DNA of 64,000 bases from Muricauda sp. SCSIO 64092 (GTDB lineage: Bacteria; Bacteroidota; Bacteroidia; Flavobacteriales; Flavobacteriaceae): NCBI RefSeq assembly GCF_023016285.1, contig NZ_CP095413.1:1240001-1304000 (forward strand). Direction: 5' to 3'. This document shows, piece by piece, positions 33,828 to 43,133 of this stretch. The position numbers were made by a program, and so were the translations under genes. Numbering within the stretch: position 1 is the first letter of the stretch; each line of letters starts with the position of its first letter. The notes under the pieces are model-generated. The model did not search any database. It had not been told where the DNA came from and saw nothing but the letters and a program-made list of their open reading frames with translations.

Positions 33828-33971
33828 ATGAAATCGACTTTTAAACTCTTACTTATCGGATTATTGACCTTAGGTGCAGTTTCTTGCACACAACCTGATT
33901 CAACTGAAACCGAGGTTGAATTGTATGGCACGGATGGTGGCCAATCCAGTCCTGAAGATGGTAAGGACTAA
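33828..33971 (+). CDS. tiny lipoprotein-like peptide (copy 2)
   Basis: A 47-residue paralogue of the 32911 product: MKSTFKLLLIGLLTLGAVSCT, then an acidic tail (EVELYGTDGGQSSPEDGKD). Signal-peptide halves are almost the same in the two copies, while tails diverge. It has its own long palindromic terminator 4 bp after the stop and lies 80 bp upstream of the TPR sensor kinase gene. Confidence 0.65.
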   Translation: MKSTFKLLLIGLLTLGAVSCTQPDSTETEVELYGTDGGQSSPEDGKD

Positions 33972-33974
33972 AAC

Positions 33975-34010
33975 AAAAAGGACAGGGAACATGTTCCCTG
34001 TCCTTTTTCT
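33975..34010. terminator. strong bidirectional terminator after lipoprotein copy 2
   Basis: A perfect 17-bp palindrome AAAAAGGACAGGGAACA/TGTTCCCTGTCCTTTTT spans 33975-34008 with A- and T-tracts at its ends. It separates the peptide gene from the sensor kinase, so the two are not one simple operon. Confidence 0.88.
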
Positions 34011-34051
34011 TCCTTTTCTACCTTATATTTAAAGGCCAACAAAAGAATCGG

Positions 34052-35983
34052 ATGTCAATTAATACCTCAAAGATAAATTTCCTCCTACCCACACAATTGC
34101 TGAGTTTTTGTTGTTCTCTATTTATCGTCCTGGCTTCTTGCTCTGAAGAAATTGATAAGACCGGACAAAGTGAAGTATTAAGCGAAGAGCTTTCTTTAAA
34201 TTTTTCGAATACAAAAGACTTTTTACAAAAACTAGATGACATAAAAGACGAAGAAACCAAGAGAAGAATTCTCGACACTATAGTTCAAAAATCCAAATAC
34301 TATGAATCTGTTGAAAAAATGGATTCTGTTTTTTTCTTCGATAGGCTTCTTTTAAAAGTAGCTTCCAGAGTCAAAAATATCAGCTACATTTCAAAGGGGC
34401 AATCATATTTAGCCTATGATTTCCGAATTGCCAATAAACTTGATAGCGCTTATCATTATTATAACTTGGCGCAGAAAACTTTTAAAATTCTCAAGGATAG
34501 CCTCCAAGTAGGACGTAAGCTATTGGAAATGTCAAAAATTCAATATAGAAAGGCAGCTTTCTATGAATCCAAAGAAACAATCACTGAATCCCTGACATAT
34601 CTGGACTCAATAAAAAACAAGACCTATTGGGCTGTTTCCATGAACGAATTGGCGCATAATTTCCTCAAACTTGGAGATTATGACTTGGCAGAATCATTTT
34701 ATAAAAAAGCAATTGATACTGACCCTAAAAAAGATAATAAAGTAATCTACTCCAACAACTTAGCGCTATTATATGTATCAAAAAACGACTTAAGGAAGTC
34801 AATTTCACTGCTTGAAGATGTTCTACAGGAACTTCCCAAAAGTTTAAGTAAAAAAGAGAAAGCACGTTTGGAACACAATCTGGCACTAAGCGAGTGGAAA
34901 CTTAGTAATAAAAATCCGCTTCCCGTTTTTTTGTATTCGCTTCAAATTAGAAAAAGCGAAAACGATGCATGGGGATTGCTATCAAGTTATTCCGACTTAT
35001 TGGATTATTATCTTCCGATGAATTCCCATATAGCGGAAAAGTATTCGGATTCTTTGATTCAGGTTTCAAAATCATTACAAAATCCCAATGCAGAAATTCA
35101 GACTCTAGCTAAGTTCTTACAGCACAACCCAAAAAAATATGCTGAATTAGCCCCTCGATATGTTCATCTTAAAGATAGTATTGAGATAAGCAGACAAGCT
35201 TTCAAAAATCAATTCGCTTACTTAAAGTACAGTGACGAACAGGAAAAAGCCCGTTTGCAGGCTTTGGAAACGGAAACGGCACAAAATGAGGCCCAATTGG
35301 CCAGGGAGGAGACCCAAAGAATCCTACTACTGTCCCTGCTTGCCGTACTGCTCATGGGGGGCGGTTCGTATTACTTCATATTGCGCCAACAGCATAAGAA
35401 GAGGACCTTGCAGGAAATCTACAATACCGAGAAAAAAATCAGCAAGAAAATCCATGATGGCCTGGCCAATGACGTCTATGGGGTCATGACCGCGGTGCAA
35501 CACCAGGACAAGACGCCCAATGAAGCCATCCTAGATCAGCTGGAGGATATCTACAGACGTACCCGGGATATTTCCCACGACACCCGGGAGCTTGCCACCG
35601 GCAAGGCCTTTGCCATAGAACTCAAGGATATGCTACAGGGTTTTAGTGGCAATGGCACCAAAGTGCTTATTAAAGGCATGGAGGGGATATCATGGGAAAA
35701 ATTAAATATACATAAATGTGTGGCCCTGCACAGGACACTGAAGGAACTATTGGTCAACATGAAAAAACATAGTGGTGCCGGTTTGGTGGCCCTTAATTTT
35801 AAGGAGGAAAAAAGAAGGCTGCAAGTAGATTATTCGGACAATGGCATCGGGGTAAAAAGGGGACAACAACAGGGGGTCGGGCTTCAAAATACGGAAAACC
35901 GTATCCAAAGTGTAGGGGGTCAATTTATATTTGGCGGTGTAGAGGGAAAAGGGGTCAAAGTAACCTTAAGTATCCCCATCTAA
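34052..35983 (+). CDS. TPR-containing sensor histidine kinase (HisKA_3 type), lipoprotein-like N-terminus
   Basis: A 643-residue protein. An N-terminal signal sequence ends LFIVLASC (lipobox-like). Residues ~45-400 are TPR repeats (e.g. YDLAESFYKKAIDTDPKKDNKVIYSNNLALLY, in parts). One membrane helix lies near 421-440 (ILLLSLLAVLLMGGGSYYFIL). The kinase has a HisKA_3 dimerisation helix with phospho-acceptor His468 in KKIHDGLANDVYG and an HATPase domain (ALHRTLKELLVNMKKHSGA, DNGIGV, GVGLQNTENRI). It would phosphorylate the regulator encoded 12 bp downstream. The sensor half is AT-rich, the kinase half is not. Confidence 0.93.
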   Translation: MSINTSKINFLLPTQLLSFCCSLFIVLASCSEEIDKTGQSEVLSEELSLNFSNTKDFLQKLDDIKDEETKRRILDTIVQKSKYYESVEKMDSVFFFDRLLLKVASRVKNISYISKGQSYLAYDFRIANKLDSAYHYYNLAQKTFKILKDSLQVGRKLLEMSKIQYRKAAFYESKETITESLTYLDSIKNKTYWAVSMNELAHNFLKLGDYDLAESFYKKAIDTDPKKDNKVIYSNNLALLYVSKNDLRKSISLLEDVLQELPKSLSKKEKARLEHNLALSEWKLSNKNPLPVFLYSLQIRKSENDAWGLLSSYSDLLDYYLPMNSHIAEKYSDSLIQVSKSLQNPNAEIQTLAKFLQHNPKKYAELAPRYVHLKDSIEISRQAFKNQFAYLKYSDEQEKARLQALETETAQNEAQLAREETQRILLLSLLAVLLMGGGSYYFILRQQHKKRTLQEIYNTEKKISKKIHDGLANDVYGVMTAVQHQDKTPNEAILDQLEDIYRRTRDISHDTRELATGKAFAIELKDMLQGFSGNGTKVLIKGMEGISWEKLNIHKCVALHRTLKELLVNMKKHSGAGLVALNFKEEKRRLQVDYSDNGIGVKRGQQQGVGLQNTENRIQSVGGQFIFGGVEGKGVKVTLSIPI

Positions 35984-35995
35984 TCAAATCCTAAG

Positions 35996-36664
35996 ATGTT
36001 CAAAAAGATATTGGTCGTTGAAGACTTTGATAGTATTGGCCTGGGCATTTCTGCCGTGGTCCAGAACAAAATTGGGGCAGACGAAATTGTGACCTCCCAA
36101 TATTGCGACGAGGCCTACCTAAAAATTAAAAGGGCCAAACAGGATGGGGCCCCATTCAATCTGCTCATCACGGACCTTTCTTTCGAAAAAGACTATAGGG
36201 AAGCCAAACTCAAAGGCGGTAAGGAACTTGTGGAAAAGTTGAGGGAACAGGGGATTTCCATTCCAATCGTTGTCTATTCCATTGAGGATCGTAGGGCAGT
36301 GATCAACGAACTCATGGAAATCCAAAAAATTGAGGCCTATGTGCTAAAAGGCAGGAACGGTCTTAAAAATCTGGAGCAAGCCCTATTGGCCATAGCCAAT
36401 GGAGACACCTTTTTATCCCCGGAACTAAAAAATAGTGTGGAAAAAAAGAACCTGTTTGAACTGGAGGATTACGACATCTCCTTACTATCCAATTTGGCCA
36501 AGGGCTATTCCCAGAGCGAAATCGCACAGGATTTTAAATCACAGGGGATGTCCCCAAGCAGTTTAAGCTCCATAGAGAAACGTATCAATAGGTTAAAAGA
36601 AGAGTTCGAAGCCAAAAATGCCATTCAGTTGGTAGCAACCGCCAAGGATTTGGGGTTGATCTGA
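35996..36664 (+). CDS. response regulator with LuxR-like HTH
   Basis: A 222-residue regulator. The receiver domain starts FKKILVVEDFDSIGLGI, with phospho-acceptor Asp60 in LLITDLSF and Lys in YVLKGRNG. The C-terminal output (about 155-220) has a LuxR/NarL-type helix-turn-helix: ISLLSNLAKGYSQSEIAQDF...SLSSIEKRINRLKEEF. It is the partner of the TPR kinase 12 bp upstream. Targets are unknown; the small lipoproteins upstream are candidates. Confidence 0.92.
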   Translation: MFKKILVVEDFDSIGLGISAVVQNKIGADEIVTSQYCDEAYLKIKRAKQDGAPFNLLITDLSFEKDYREAKLKGGKELVEKLREQGISIPIVVYSIEDRRAVINELMEIQKIEAYVLKGRNGLKNLEQALLAIANGDTFLSPELKNSVEKKNLFELEDYDISLLSNLAKGYSQSEIAQDFKSQGMSPSSLSSIEKRINRLKEEFEAKNAIQLVATAKDLGLI

Positions 36665-36801
36665 CCCCTGAACCTACCTTTCATCGATTTTTTTATACCC
36701 CTTGTCCAAATTGGGGAAAACCTTGTTAAAACCTACGGATTCCCGTAAGGGTTTGTCCCTAAAGGAAGATAGGTTTGGTCCGTAATCAAAGAACCAGACT
36801 T

Positions 36802-37362
36802 ATGACCAAGAAATTGATTTTTCCCTTCGTCTTTTTAGTAATGGCTTCCTGTTCCAACTCAGACGATTCCAATGGTGAAATACCAACTTCTGAAAACACC
36901 TTGACAGCAACGGTGAATGGGCGCTCATTTGCATCTGATGAAGCATTCACGGAAGGGAATCTTTTCGTAAACGATTTTGCAACCATTTTTACAATTTCCG
37001 CCACTCTTGTAGAATCCAATCCTGGAGTTGCCCAGGTAGAATCCATCAGTTTGGCCATAAGTTTTCAAAATGAGGAAGACTTCAGTACCGGAAGATCGTT
37101 CAGTTCCAGTTCAGAGGACGAGTCCATTATAAGTGTTGTGGGGCAATATATCATTGGGGAAAGTACCCTATCGGATGCCAATGCCACTATCGCCAGTTCT
37201 GCAATCGAAAATGGGGAAGCGTTTTTTAGGATTACCGCATTGGACACCTCTTCCCGAACAATTTCCGGGGAATTCAGCTTTTTAGCTTTGGACGAAAGTA
37301 ATGGGGACGAATATCGAATTGCCGACGGCAGGTTCAACAACGTATCCTATGAAATCAATTAA
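36802..37362 (+). CDS. lipoprotein of unknown function
   Basis: A 186-residue protein with lipoprotein signal KLIFPFVFLVMASCSNSDD and a beta-rich body beginning NTLTATVNGRSFASDEA. The pattern of TATVNG-x-x-F near the mature start is frequent in Bacteroidota DUF6252-type lipoproteins. Start 36802 is chosen over 36775. It precedes a surface-protein run and may share its transcript. Confidence 0.75.
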   Translation: MTKKLIFPFVFLVMASCSNSDDSNGEIPTSENTLTATVNGRSFASDEAFTEGNLFVNDFATIFTISATLVESNPGVAQVESISLAISFQNEEDFSTGRSFSSSSEDESIISVVGQYIIGESTLSDANATIASSAIENGEAFFRITALDTSSRTISGEFSFLALDESNGDEYRIADGRFNNVSYEIN

Positions 37363-37395
37363 CCAGCTTTGACTTAATCTTTAAACCACTATAAA

Positions 37396-38412
37396 ATGAA
37401 AAAAATTACGCTTTTTACTTTAGCTTTTCTGGTCAATTTGGCCTTTATATACGCCCAAAACATCATCACCGTGGATAACTCCCCGGGAAGTGCGGCACAG
37501 TTCAACGATTTACAGACGGCTATATCCAATGCCAGTTCCGGGGATATTATTTATGTTCATCCATCCGAAACCAATTATGGGAATATTGAAATTGACAAAC
37601 CATTGACAATGATTGGCTTTTCACATAGCTCTGCTGATAAGCAAACCCTTATAACGGACTTGACATTAACGTCCAATGCCTCCAATGTCAGGGTTTCTGG
37701 ATTCAGGGTAACCGATGACCTTTTTATCACCGCTGGAACCCCAATTTCCGACTTGATTTTGGAAAACAACTATTTCAGCAGTTCCATGGTCATCAACAAT
37801 GGTGGGGTTAACAATTTGGTACTTAGGGGCAATGTCATAAACACTATGGGAAGTGGTGCCTCATCGGGATCAAGCTTTTCAAACGCCCTTATTACCAATA
37901 ATGTGTTTTTTGGGAATCTTACGGTTAGGTTGCATGAGTCCGTAACCATTAAAAATAATGTCTTTTTGACCTCGGAAGTTTTTAACTCCAGGGATGAAAC
38001 AGGCAATGTTACAGTTCAGAATTCAATTTTTATTGCTAGAACAAGTGGTACCGCAAATGCGAACAATGATGGGGTAACCTTTGAAAACTGTCTAATTTAT
38101 AATCAATTTACCGGTAATGCGGACGCCCTTGTTGGCACGGGGAATATCGTTAATGTCGATCCCCTTTTTGTCGAGGACAATGACAATGCTATCTATGAAC
38201 CATTGATTGACAACTACAACCTCCAATCCGGCTCGCAGGCAATTAGTACGGGAGTCAGCGGTGAAGATCTTGGCCTTTTTGATGGCAGTGGTTTTGTTTT
38301 TGACAATGTAGGATTTACGGATGGTATCCCCACCATTAACATTCAAGCCATCAGTACTACGGTTGCACCTGGTCAAAACCTAAACGTCATCATAAATACC
38401 ACTAACCAATAG
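37396..38412 (+). CDS. secreted right-handed beta-helix protein
   Basis: A 338-residue protein with a signal peptide ending FIYAQ. The body has the parallel beta-helix look: FNDLQTAISNASSGDIIYVHP opening as in pectate-lyase-like proteins, followed by N-x-(V/I) repeats such as ISDLILENNYF, VNNLVLRGNVI and VTIKNNVFLTS. No catalytic residues identified and no C-terminal T9SS domain, unlike the next gene, which starts 3 bp after it. Probably part of a two-protein surface structure with that gene. Confidence 0.8.
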   Translation: MKKITLFTLAFLVNLAFIYAQNIITVDNSPGSAAQFNDLQTAISNASSGDIIYVHPSETNYGNIEIDKPLTMIGFSHSSADKQTLITDLTLTSNASNVRVSGFRVTDDLFITAGTPISDLILENNYFSSSMVINNGGVNNLVLRGNVINTMGSGASSGSSFSNALITNNVFFGNLTVRLHESVTIKNNVFLTSEVFNSRDETGNVTVQNSIFIARTSGTANANNDGVTFENCLIYNQFTGNADALVGTGNIVNVDPLFVEDNDNAIYEPLIDNYNLQSGSQAISTGVSGEDLGLFDGSGFVFDNVGFTDGIPTINIQAISTTVAPGQNLNVIINTTNQ

Positions 38413-38415
38413 ACT

Positions 38416-40521
38416 ATGAAAAGGGTATTGATGATTTGCCTACTCCTCTTCGGTGGATGGGCAACAGCACAGAGTATCGGTGCTACCGAATATTTTATTG
38501 ATGGGCCGGACCCCGGAGTGGGCAATGGTACAGCTTTGACCATAAACGGGAACTCAGGTAGCCTTATCCAAGAATTTTCCATCCCTACCACGGGACTTTC
38601 CGAAGGATTCCACAGCCTATATATGAGAACCCAGGTTGCCGGTGGCAATTGGAGTCTTTATGACCGATCGGTATTTTATATAGCAGCAATTTCAGATGTC
38701 AATCAGAACATTGCAGCAGCAGAGTATTTCTTTGATCAAGATCCCGGGGTGGGCAATGGTACGGCACTGGCTTTAAATACGAATACCGGACAATTGACCC
38801 AAACGTTTGCCATCCCCACTGCTGGACTTACGGAAGGATTCCACAGTTTTTACGTAAGAACCCGGAATACGGATGGCAATTGGAGTTTGTACGATCGTAC
38901 CATCATCTATATTGGAACCTTTGCTGATGAAAATGAACCCATCACGGCAGCTGAGTACTTTTTTGATGGTCCTGACCCCGGAGCAGGTAACGGCACAGCT
39001 TTGACCTTGGATACCAATACCGGTCAATTGACCCAATCCTTCGCATTACCTACCGATGGTTTGGCGGCGGGTGCCCATACGGTATTCATCAGGGTCCGAA
39101 CGGAAGGTGGTGTATGGAGCCTGTATGATACGGCCTCCTTTACGGTAGACCCATCCGCCATTGACAATACGGTGACCGTTATTGAAAATCTACTGACGGC
39201 CAATTTTAATGCAACGGGTGCTATATACCAATGGTTGGACTGTGGTAATACCAATACCGTAATCGATGGGGAAACCAACAGAAGCTTTACAGCTACCCAA
39301 AGTGGCACCTACGCTGTTCAAATTTCATTTAATGGACAAACCGTGGTCTCCAATTGTATTGCAGTAACGGTGGATTCCGATGATGATGACAACGATGGGA
39401 TATTGGATGTGAATGATAATTGTCCATTAACGCCAAATAGCGATCAGGCCGACAATGATAACGATGGCATTGGGGATGTTTGTGACGATGATGATGACAA
39501 CGACGGGATATTGGATGCCGATGACAATTGTCCGATGATGGCCAATGCAGACCAATTGGACACTGACAATGACGGGGAAGGCGATGTTTGTGATACGGAT
39601 GATGATGGTGATGGAATTGATGATACCTCTGACAACTGTCCTCTAACAGCCAATGCAGATCAGGCCGATGAGGACAATGACGGCGAAGGGGATATTTGTG
39701 ACGATGATTCCGACAATGACGGTATTCCGGACATGGACGACCTATGTCCCAATACCCCGCCAGATAACGTGGTAGACTTTGACGGATGCCCAATTTTTTC
39801 ATTGCCTGCCTCCAACTTCACCCTAAAGACCACTGGTGAGAGCTGTATTGCAAATAATGACGGCCAATTGGAAATAACGGCCCAGGAAGCACTGGAGTAT
39901 ACGGCTACCTTACGATTGGGCAATACGAATCAGGCCCTCCCCTTTACCGAGGAACTGACATTTACGGATTTGGAAGCAGGCGCTTATGAACTCTGTATAA
40001 CCATAGCAGGTCAAATGGATTACGAACAATGCTTTGATGTAACCATTGAGGAACCGGAATCCCTGTCCGCAAGCGCAAAAGTGGATGCCATAGCCAAGAA
40101 TGTTACACTTGATCTAAAGGGAAGCACCACGTATTTCATAGCGTTGAATGGGGAATCTTACAGGACCAATGAAAGTCATATCACCCTTCCCCTAAACAGG
40201 GTTGAGAATACATTGCGCATCACCGGTGATAAAGGCTGCCAAGGTTCTTATGAGGATATCATCGTTATTTCGAATAGCGTAATGGCCTATCCAAATCCGG
40301 TTGTTCAGGAAAAGGTGTCTGTGTACTTGGGATCTCGGGATGAATTCCAAACGGTTAGGGCTTCCATTTATTCCCTATCAGGAGCAAAAATCATGGACAA
40401 GGAAATGAGCGTGGAAGGAGGACTTATAGAAATTGGGACCAATACTTTGGCGAAAGGGGTTTACATCCTCAATGTTTCCAATAAGGCAACGCTCTTTAAC
40501 CACAAAATTATCAAGCAATGA
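38416..40521 (+). CDS. T9SS-secreted surface protein with thrombospondin type 3 repeats
   Basis: A 701-residue protein. A signal peptide ends GWATAQ. Residues 25-245 hold three copies of a ~75-residue repeat (AEYFFDxDPGxGNGTAL ... [13 protein letters not shown] ... [11 protein letters not shown]). Then an Ig-like stretch and calcium-binding thrombospondin type 3 repeats from ~315 to 455 ([17 protein letters not shown]..., repeated four times or more). The last ~75 residues form a type A sorting domain ([36 protein letters not shown]). It is exported by the type IX system and anchored at the surface. It overlaps the next gene by 4 bp. Confidence 0.93.
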   Translation: MKRVLMICLLLFGGWATAQSIGATEYFIDGPDPGVGNGTALTINGNSGSLIQEFSIPTTGLSEGFHSLYMRTQVAGGNWSLYDRSVFYIAAISDVNQNIAAAEYFFDQDPGVGNGTALALNTNTGQLTQTFAIPTAGLTEGFHSFYVRTRNTDGNWSLYDRTIIYIGTFADENEPITAAEYFFDGPDPGAGNGTALTLDTNTGQLTQSFALPTDGLAAGAHTVFIRVRTEGGVWSLYDTASFTVDPSAIDNTVTVIENLLTANFNATGAIYQWLDCGNTNTVIDGETNRSFTATQSGTYAVQISFNGQTVVSNCIAVTVDSDDDDNDGILDVNDNCPLTPNSDQADNDNDGIGDVCDDDDDNDGILDADDNCPMMANADQLDTDNDGEGDVCDTDDDGDGIDDTSDNCPLTANADQADEDNDGEGDICDDDSDNDGIPDMDDLCPNTPPDNVVDFDGCPIFSLPASNFTLKTTGESCIANNDGQLEITAQEALEYTATLRLGNTNQALPFTEELTFTDLEAGAYELCITIAGQMDYEQCFDVTIEEPESLSASAKVDAIAKNVTLDLKGSTTYFIALNGESYRTNESHITLPLNRVENTLRITGDKGCQGSYEDIIVISNSVMAYPNPVVQEKVSVYLGSRDEFQTVRASIYSLSGAKIMDKEMSVEGGLIEIGTNTLAKGVYILNVSNKATLFNHKIIKQ

Positions 40522-41264
40522 AAAAGTTTTATTCCTTACTGATTTTAGGTTTTTGCCTCGTGGCCCTGGGCGCATGTGGCGGCTCGGGAGGTGATGATGA
40601 TGGTCCCCCTCCACCAATGGGAGGTGATGATGATGACCCTATGGTTGTTCCGGACCCTACGGCAGCAACGTTGATTTTCCCGGAAGACGATACCGAATGT
40701 AACGAAGGGGAAACCGTTAGCGATACGGAAAGTACGGTTACCTTTCGTTGGAATGCATCCCAGAATACGGACAGTTATTCCGTAACCCTTACCAACTTAA
40801 GTACGGGGACATCCTTTAATACAATCGCAAATAGCAATGAGGCCCCCATCACCATTTTAAGGGGAACACCTTACGAGTGGTTTGTAACCTCACGGGCAAA
40901 CGGTACCAATGCAACGGCCCAGAGCCTTACTTGGCGATTTTACAATGAAGGCCCGGGCATAGAGAATTACGCCCCTTTTCCTGCGGAAGCGGTGAATCCC
41001 AATAGGGGGGCAACCCTACCTTCGGGTACTACATCAGTGACTTTGGAATGGTCCGCCAGTGACGTGGATGGGGATATTGAAGATTATGAAGTATTCTTTG
41101 GTCTTCAAGGTGCTACGACCAACACTTCACAAGGAACACTTACGGAGACAAGCCTTGTGGTTACGGTAGAATCAGGAAATACGTATGAATGGTCCGTTGT
41201 AGTTTCGGACAGTCAAGATAACGCATCTACTTCAGAAACATTTTTGTTTCGGGTAGGTGAATAA
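40518..41264 (+). CDS. fibronectin-III-like surface lipoprotein
   Basis: A 248-residue lipoprotein: [19 protein letters not shown] followed by a Gly/Asp/Pro spacer, typical of surface-exposed Bacteroidota lipoproteins. Two Fn3-like domains follow ([32 protein letters not shown] and [32 protein letters not shown]). Overlap of 4 bp with the T9SS protein gene means coupled translation, and they may be partners at the surface. A terminator follows 23 bp after the stop. Confidence 0.88.
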   Translation: MKKFYSLLILGFCLVALGACGGSGGDDDGPPPPMGGDDDDPMVVPDPTAATLIFPEDDTECNEGETVSDTESTVTFRWNASQNTDSYSVTLTNLSTGTSFNTIANSNEAPITILRGTPYEWFVTSRANGTNATAQSLTWRFYNEGPGIENYAPFPAEAVNPNRGATLPSGTTSVTLEWSASDVDGDIEDYEVFFGLQGATTNTSQGTLTETSLVVTVESGNTYEWSVVVSDSQDNASTSETFLFRVGE

Positions 41265-41287
41265 CGGTCATTGACCGTGAATCACGG

Positions 41288-41318
41288 AAGAGGTCGCTTG
41301 GGGGAGCGGCCTCTTTTA
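41288..41318 (+). terminator. Rho-independent terminator of the surface-protein operon
   Basis: AAGAGGTCGCT (41288-41298) pairs with AGCGGCCTCTT (41305-41315, one T-G pair) around TGGGGG and runs into TTTATTT. Confidence 0.88.
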
Positions 41319-41382
41319 TTTAATTGTATGCTACAGGAACAGCACCCTAGGGTCAATTTTCCTTCATTATCCCGAAAATCCC

Positions 41383-41847
41383 CTATTTCTTTTCAACAAA
41401 CCATTTAGTGCCCCAGCTACGGATTTGGTGACCAACGATTTCCCCTGTTATCACATTTCTTGTCATGGTATCATTTTTCCCGTTTGTGGAAGTAATGAGT
41501 GACCACTCCAGATTTTCCTTCAGCAATACATGCCCCTGATCAAATTGTGGGATTTGCCCGACTATAGGGTCAATTTGAGCCGTAACGAACCTACCATCCG
41601 GAGAATTTAGAATGGTAAAAAACTTGACCAAAGCCGTATGTTCCACATAGGTATCCGGGTCGTTGGGCTTCTTGGAGTTGTAATATATCCGAACCGGCTC
41701 CCCATGTTGTATTGCCCATATGAGTTCATCCAAATCCCCATTGACCGTATTGCCTTCGGCATCGTTTTCATACACCAACTTCCAACCAACTTGGGAAAAT
41801 CCCACGGTGGACAGTAATAGAAACAAAAGGATAGGAAATGTTTTCAT
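41383..41847 (-). CDS. secreted protein, paralogue of the upstream neighbour
   Basis: A 154-residue protein with signal peptide KTFPILLFLLLSTVGFSQ. The mature start GWKLVYENDAEGNTVNGDLDELIWAI..GEPVRIYY aligns with the upstream gene's GWRSVYQHDGNGKLLEGNMDSLIAGI..GYDVRIGWG. Both end with a short W-rich strand (TKWFVEKK, MTWFLEYPQ). The family is not recognised. Start 41847 follows the upstream stop by one base, so they form a tandem duplicate pair in one operon. Confidence 0.72.
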   Translation of the reverse strand: MKTFPILLFLLLSTVGFSQVGWKLVYENDAEGNTVNGDLDELIWAIQHGEPVRIYYNSKKPNDPDTYVEHTALVKFFTILNSPDGRFVTAQIDPIVGQIPQFDQGHVLLKENLEWSLITSTNGKNDTMTRNVITGEIVGHQIRSWGTKWFVEKK

Positions 41848-41848
41848 C

Positions 41849-42391
41849 TTATTCGTATAAAGGGTTACTATGGGTCCGTGCATTTTGCGGATATTCCAAA
41901 AACCAGGTCATTTTGTGGTTTTGCGGCCAATCTTTGACAAGTTTTCCGGTAGAGCGATCATATACTTGGGCATTAAATGTGCCCTTAGTGGTCATAATAC
42001 ATTGCCAAATATGGCCTTCTTCGCTAAAGGCCTGTTTATCAATGGCAATATAGCTTTTTAGCAAAGGGTGGGGATCGATTATGGCCGATACATTTGAACC
42101 TTGGATTATACTGATATACAAAGGTTCCGCAACATGCTCAAGTGTTAAAAGGGAATCGCCCAACTGTCTTTGCCATCCCCAGCCTATTCTTACGTCATAT
42201 CCATTTCTGATTCCCGCTATCAGGGAATCCATATTGCCCTCCAAGAGTTTTCCATTCCCATCATGCTGGTAAACGGACCTCCATCCAAATTCCATGGGTT
42301 CTGAATATTGTGGTTTTGAAACTTCAGGATTGCACGATGAAACGATCATCATAAAAATGATACCGTAAACAATGGTCTTGAATGCCCTCAT
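41849..42391 (-). CDS. lipoprotein, paralogue of the downstream neighbour
   Basis: A 180-residue protein with lipoprotein signal IVYGIIFMMIVSSCNPE. The mature part shares the GW-x2-VY...GNMDSLIAGI...VRIGW pattern with the next gene, then SAIIDPHPLLKSYIAIDKQAFSEEGHIWQCIMTTKGTF. Start 42391 is chosen over 42439 because it places the lipobox correctly. Function unknown. Confidence 0.72.
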   Translation of the reverse strand: MRAFKTIVYGIIFMMIVSSCNPEVSKPQYSEPMEFGWRSVYQHDGNGKLLEGNMDSLIAGIRNGYDVRIGWGWQRQLGDSLLTLEHVAEPLYISIIQGSNVSAIIDPHPLLKSYIAIDKQAFSEEGHIWQCIMTTKGTFNAQVYDRSTGKLVKDWPQNHKMTWFLEYPQNARTHSNPLYE

Positions 42392-42575
42392 GAATTTGGT
42401 CTTTAGCTTGTTTTTAAAGATCTTAATAATAGTAGCCATCCAGAATGCTTCTTAAGACTATTTTGTGATTTGTTGACGAATTCGTGGGTAATCCCCGTTC
42501 CTTCTTGACGCAATCCCATGTCTTCCAACCCAATAAACTTTTATTGGAGGACATTCCATGGAATCAAGAACGTTT

Positions 42576-43076
42576 TCATCCCTTCCTGTCCACTGACTTT
42601 CTGTTCAATTCATAAACATGGCAAATTGTTCCGTTAAAGTCCCTTTCTTCCAAGAATTTAAAACCTAACCTCCTATAAAATCGGTGTGCTTTGGTGTTGG
42701 CCTTCAGCGGATCGACCAAAATTCCATTTACTTTAGGGTTTTGGAAGCACCTTTGAATTGCAAGTTCCATCATACGTGTCCCGTAACCCTGGTTTAACTT
42801 GTTTTCCTCTCCTATCCATATATCAATGGCCCTTTTATCTTGATCAACCTCCCCCCAGTATTGGGTATCCTCATGGTACGGGTCAATTATTTGCAAAAAT
42901 CCAATGGGTTCCCCAAGGTATTCCGCAACTAACTGTTCCCGCCATTCCGGATTTCGATGTAGTTCCATTTCCCAATTCCAATCATCATCCGGGTCACAAT
43001 CAATTACATGTTGTTTGGTGTCCCAGTATTTCAGCAATTCAAGATCTTTTATAGTAGCCTGCCTTAGTTTTAACAT
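42576..43076 (-). CDS. GNAT N-acetyltransferase, AAC(6')-like
   Basis: A 166-residue GNAT protein: KLRQATIKDLELLKYWDTKQHV, the PIGFLQIIDPY strand, acetyl-CoA site NKLNQGYGTRMMELAIQRCF (Q/R-x-x-G-x-G/A pattern) and KANTKAHRFYRRLGFKF. The WDT..H and D-rich N-terminus resembles the AAC(6')-Ib-type aminoglycoside acetyltransferase group, but substrate cannot be read from sequence. Start 43076 is chosen over 43091. It is one of three GNAT genes within 2.6 kb. Confidence 0.85.
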   Translation of the reverse strand: MLKLRQATIKDLELLKYWDTKQHVIDCDPDDDWNWEMELHRNPEWREQLVAEYLGEPIGFLQIIDPYHEDTQYWGEVDQDKRAIDIWIGEENKLNQGYGTRMMELAIQRCFQNPKVNGILVDPLKANTKAHRFYRRLGFKFLEERDFNGTICHVYELNRKSVDRKG

Positions 43077-43133
43077 CAGTACGCTCCACAATTGATTTTA
43101 TCATGATACACTATCCCATCGCCCCTTTTCTTT

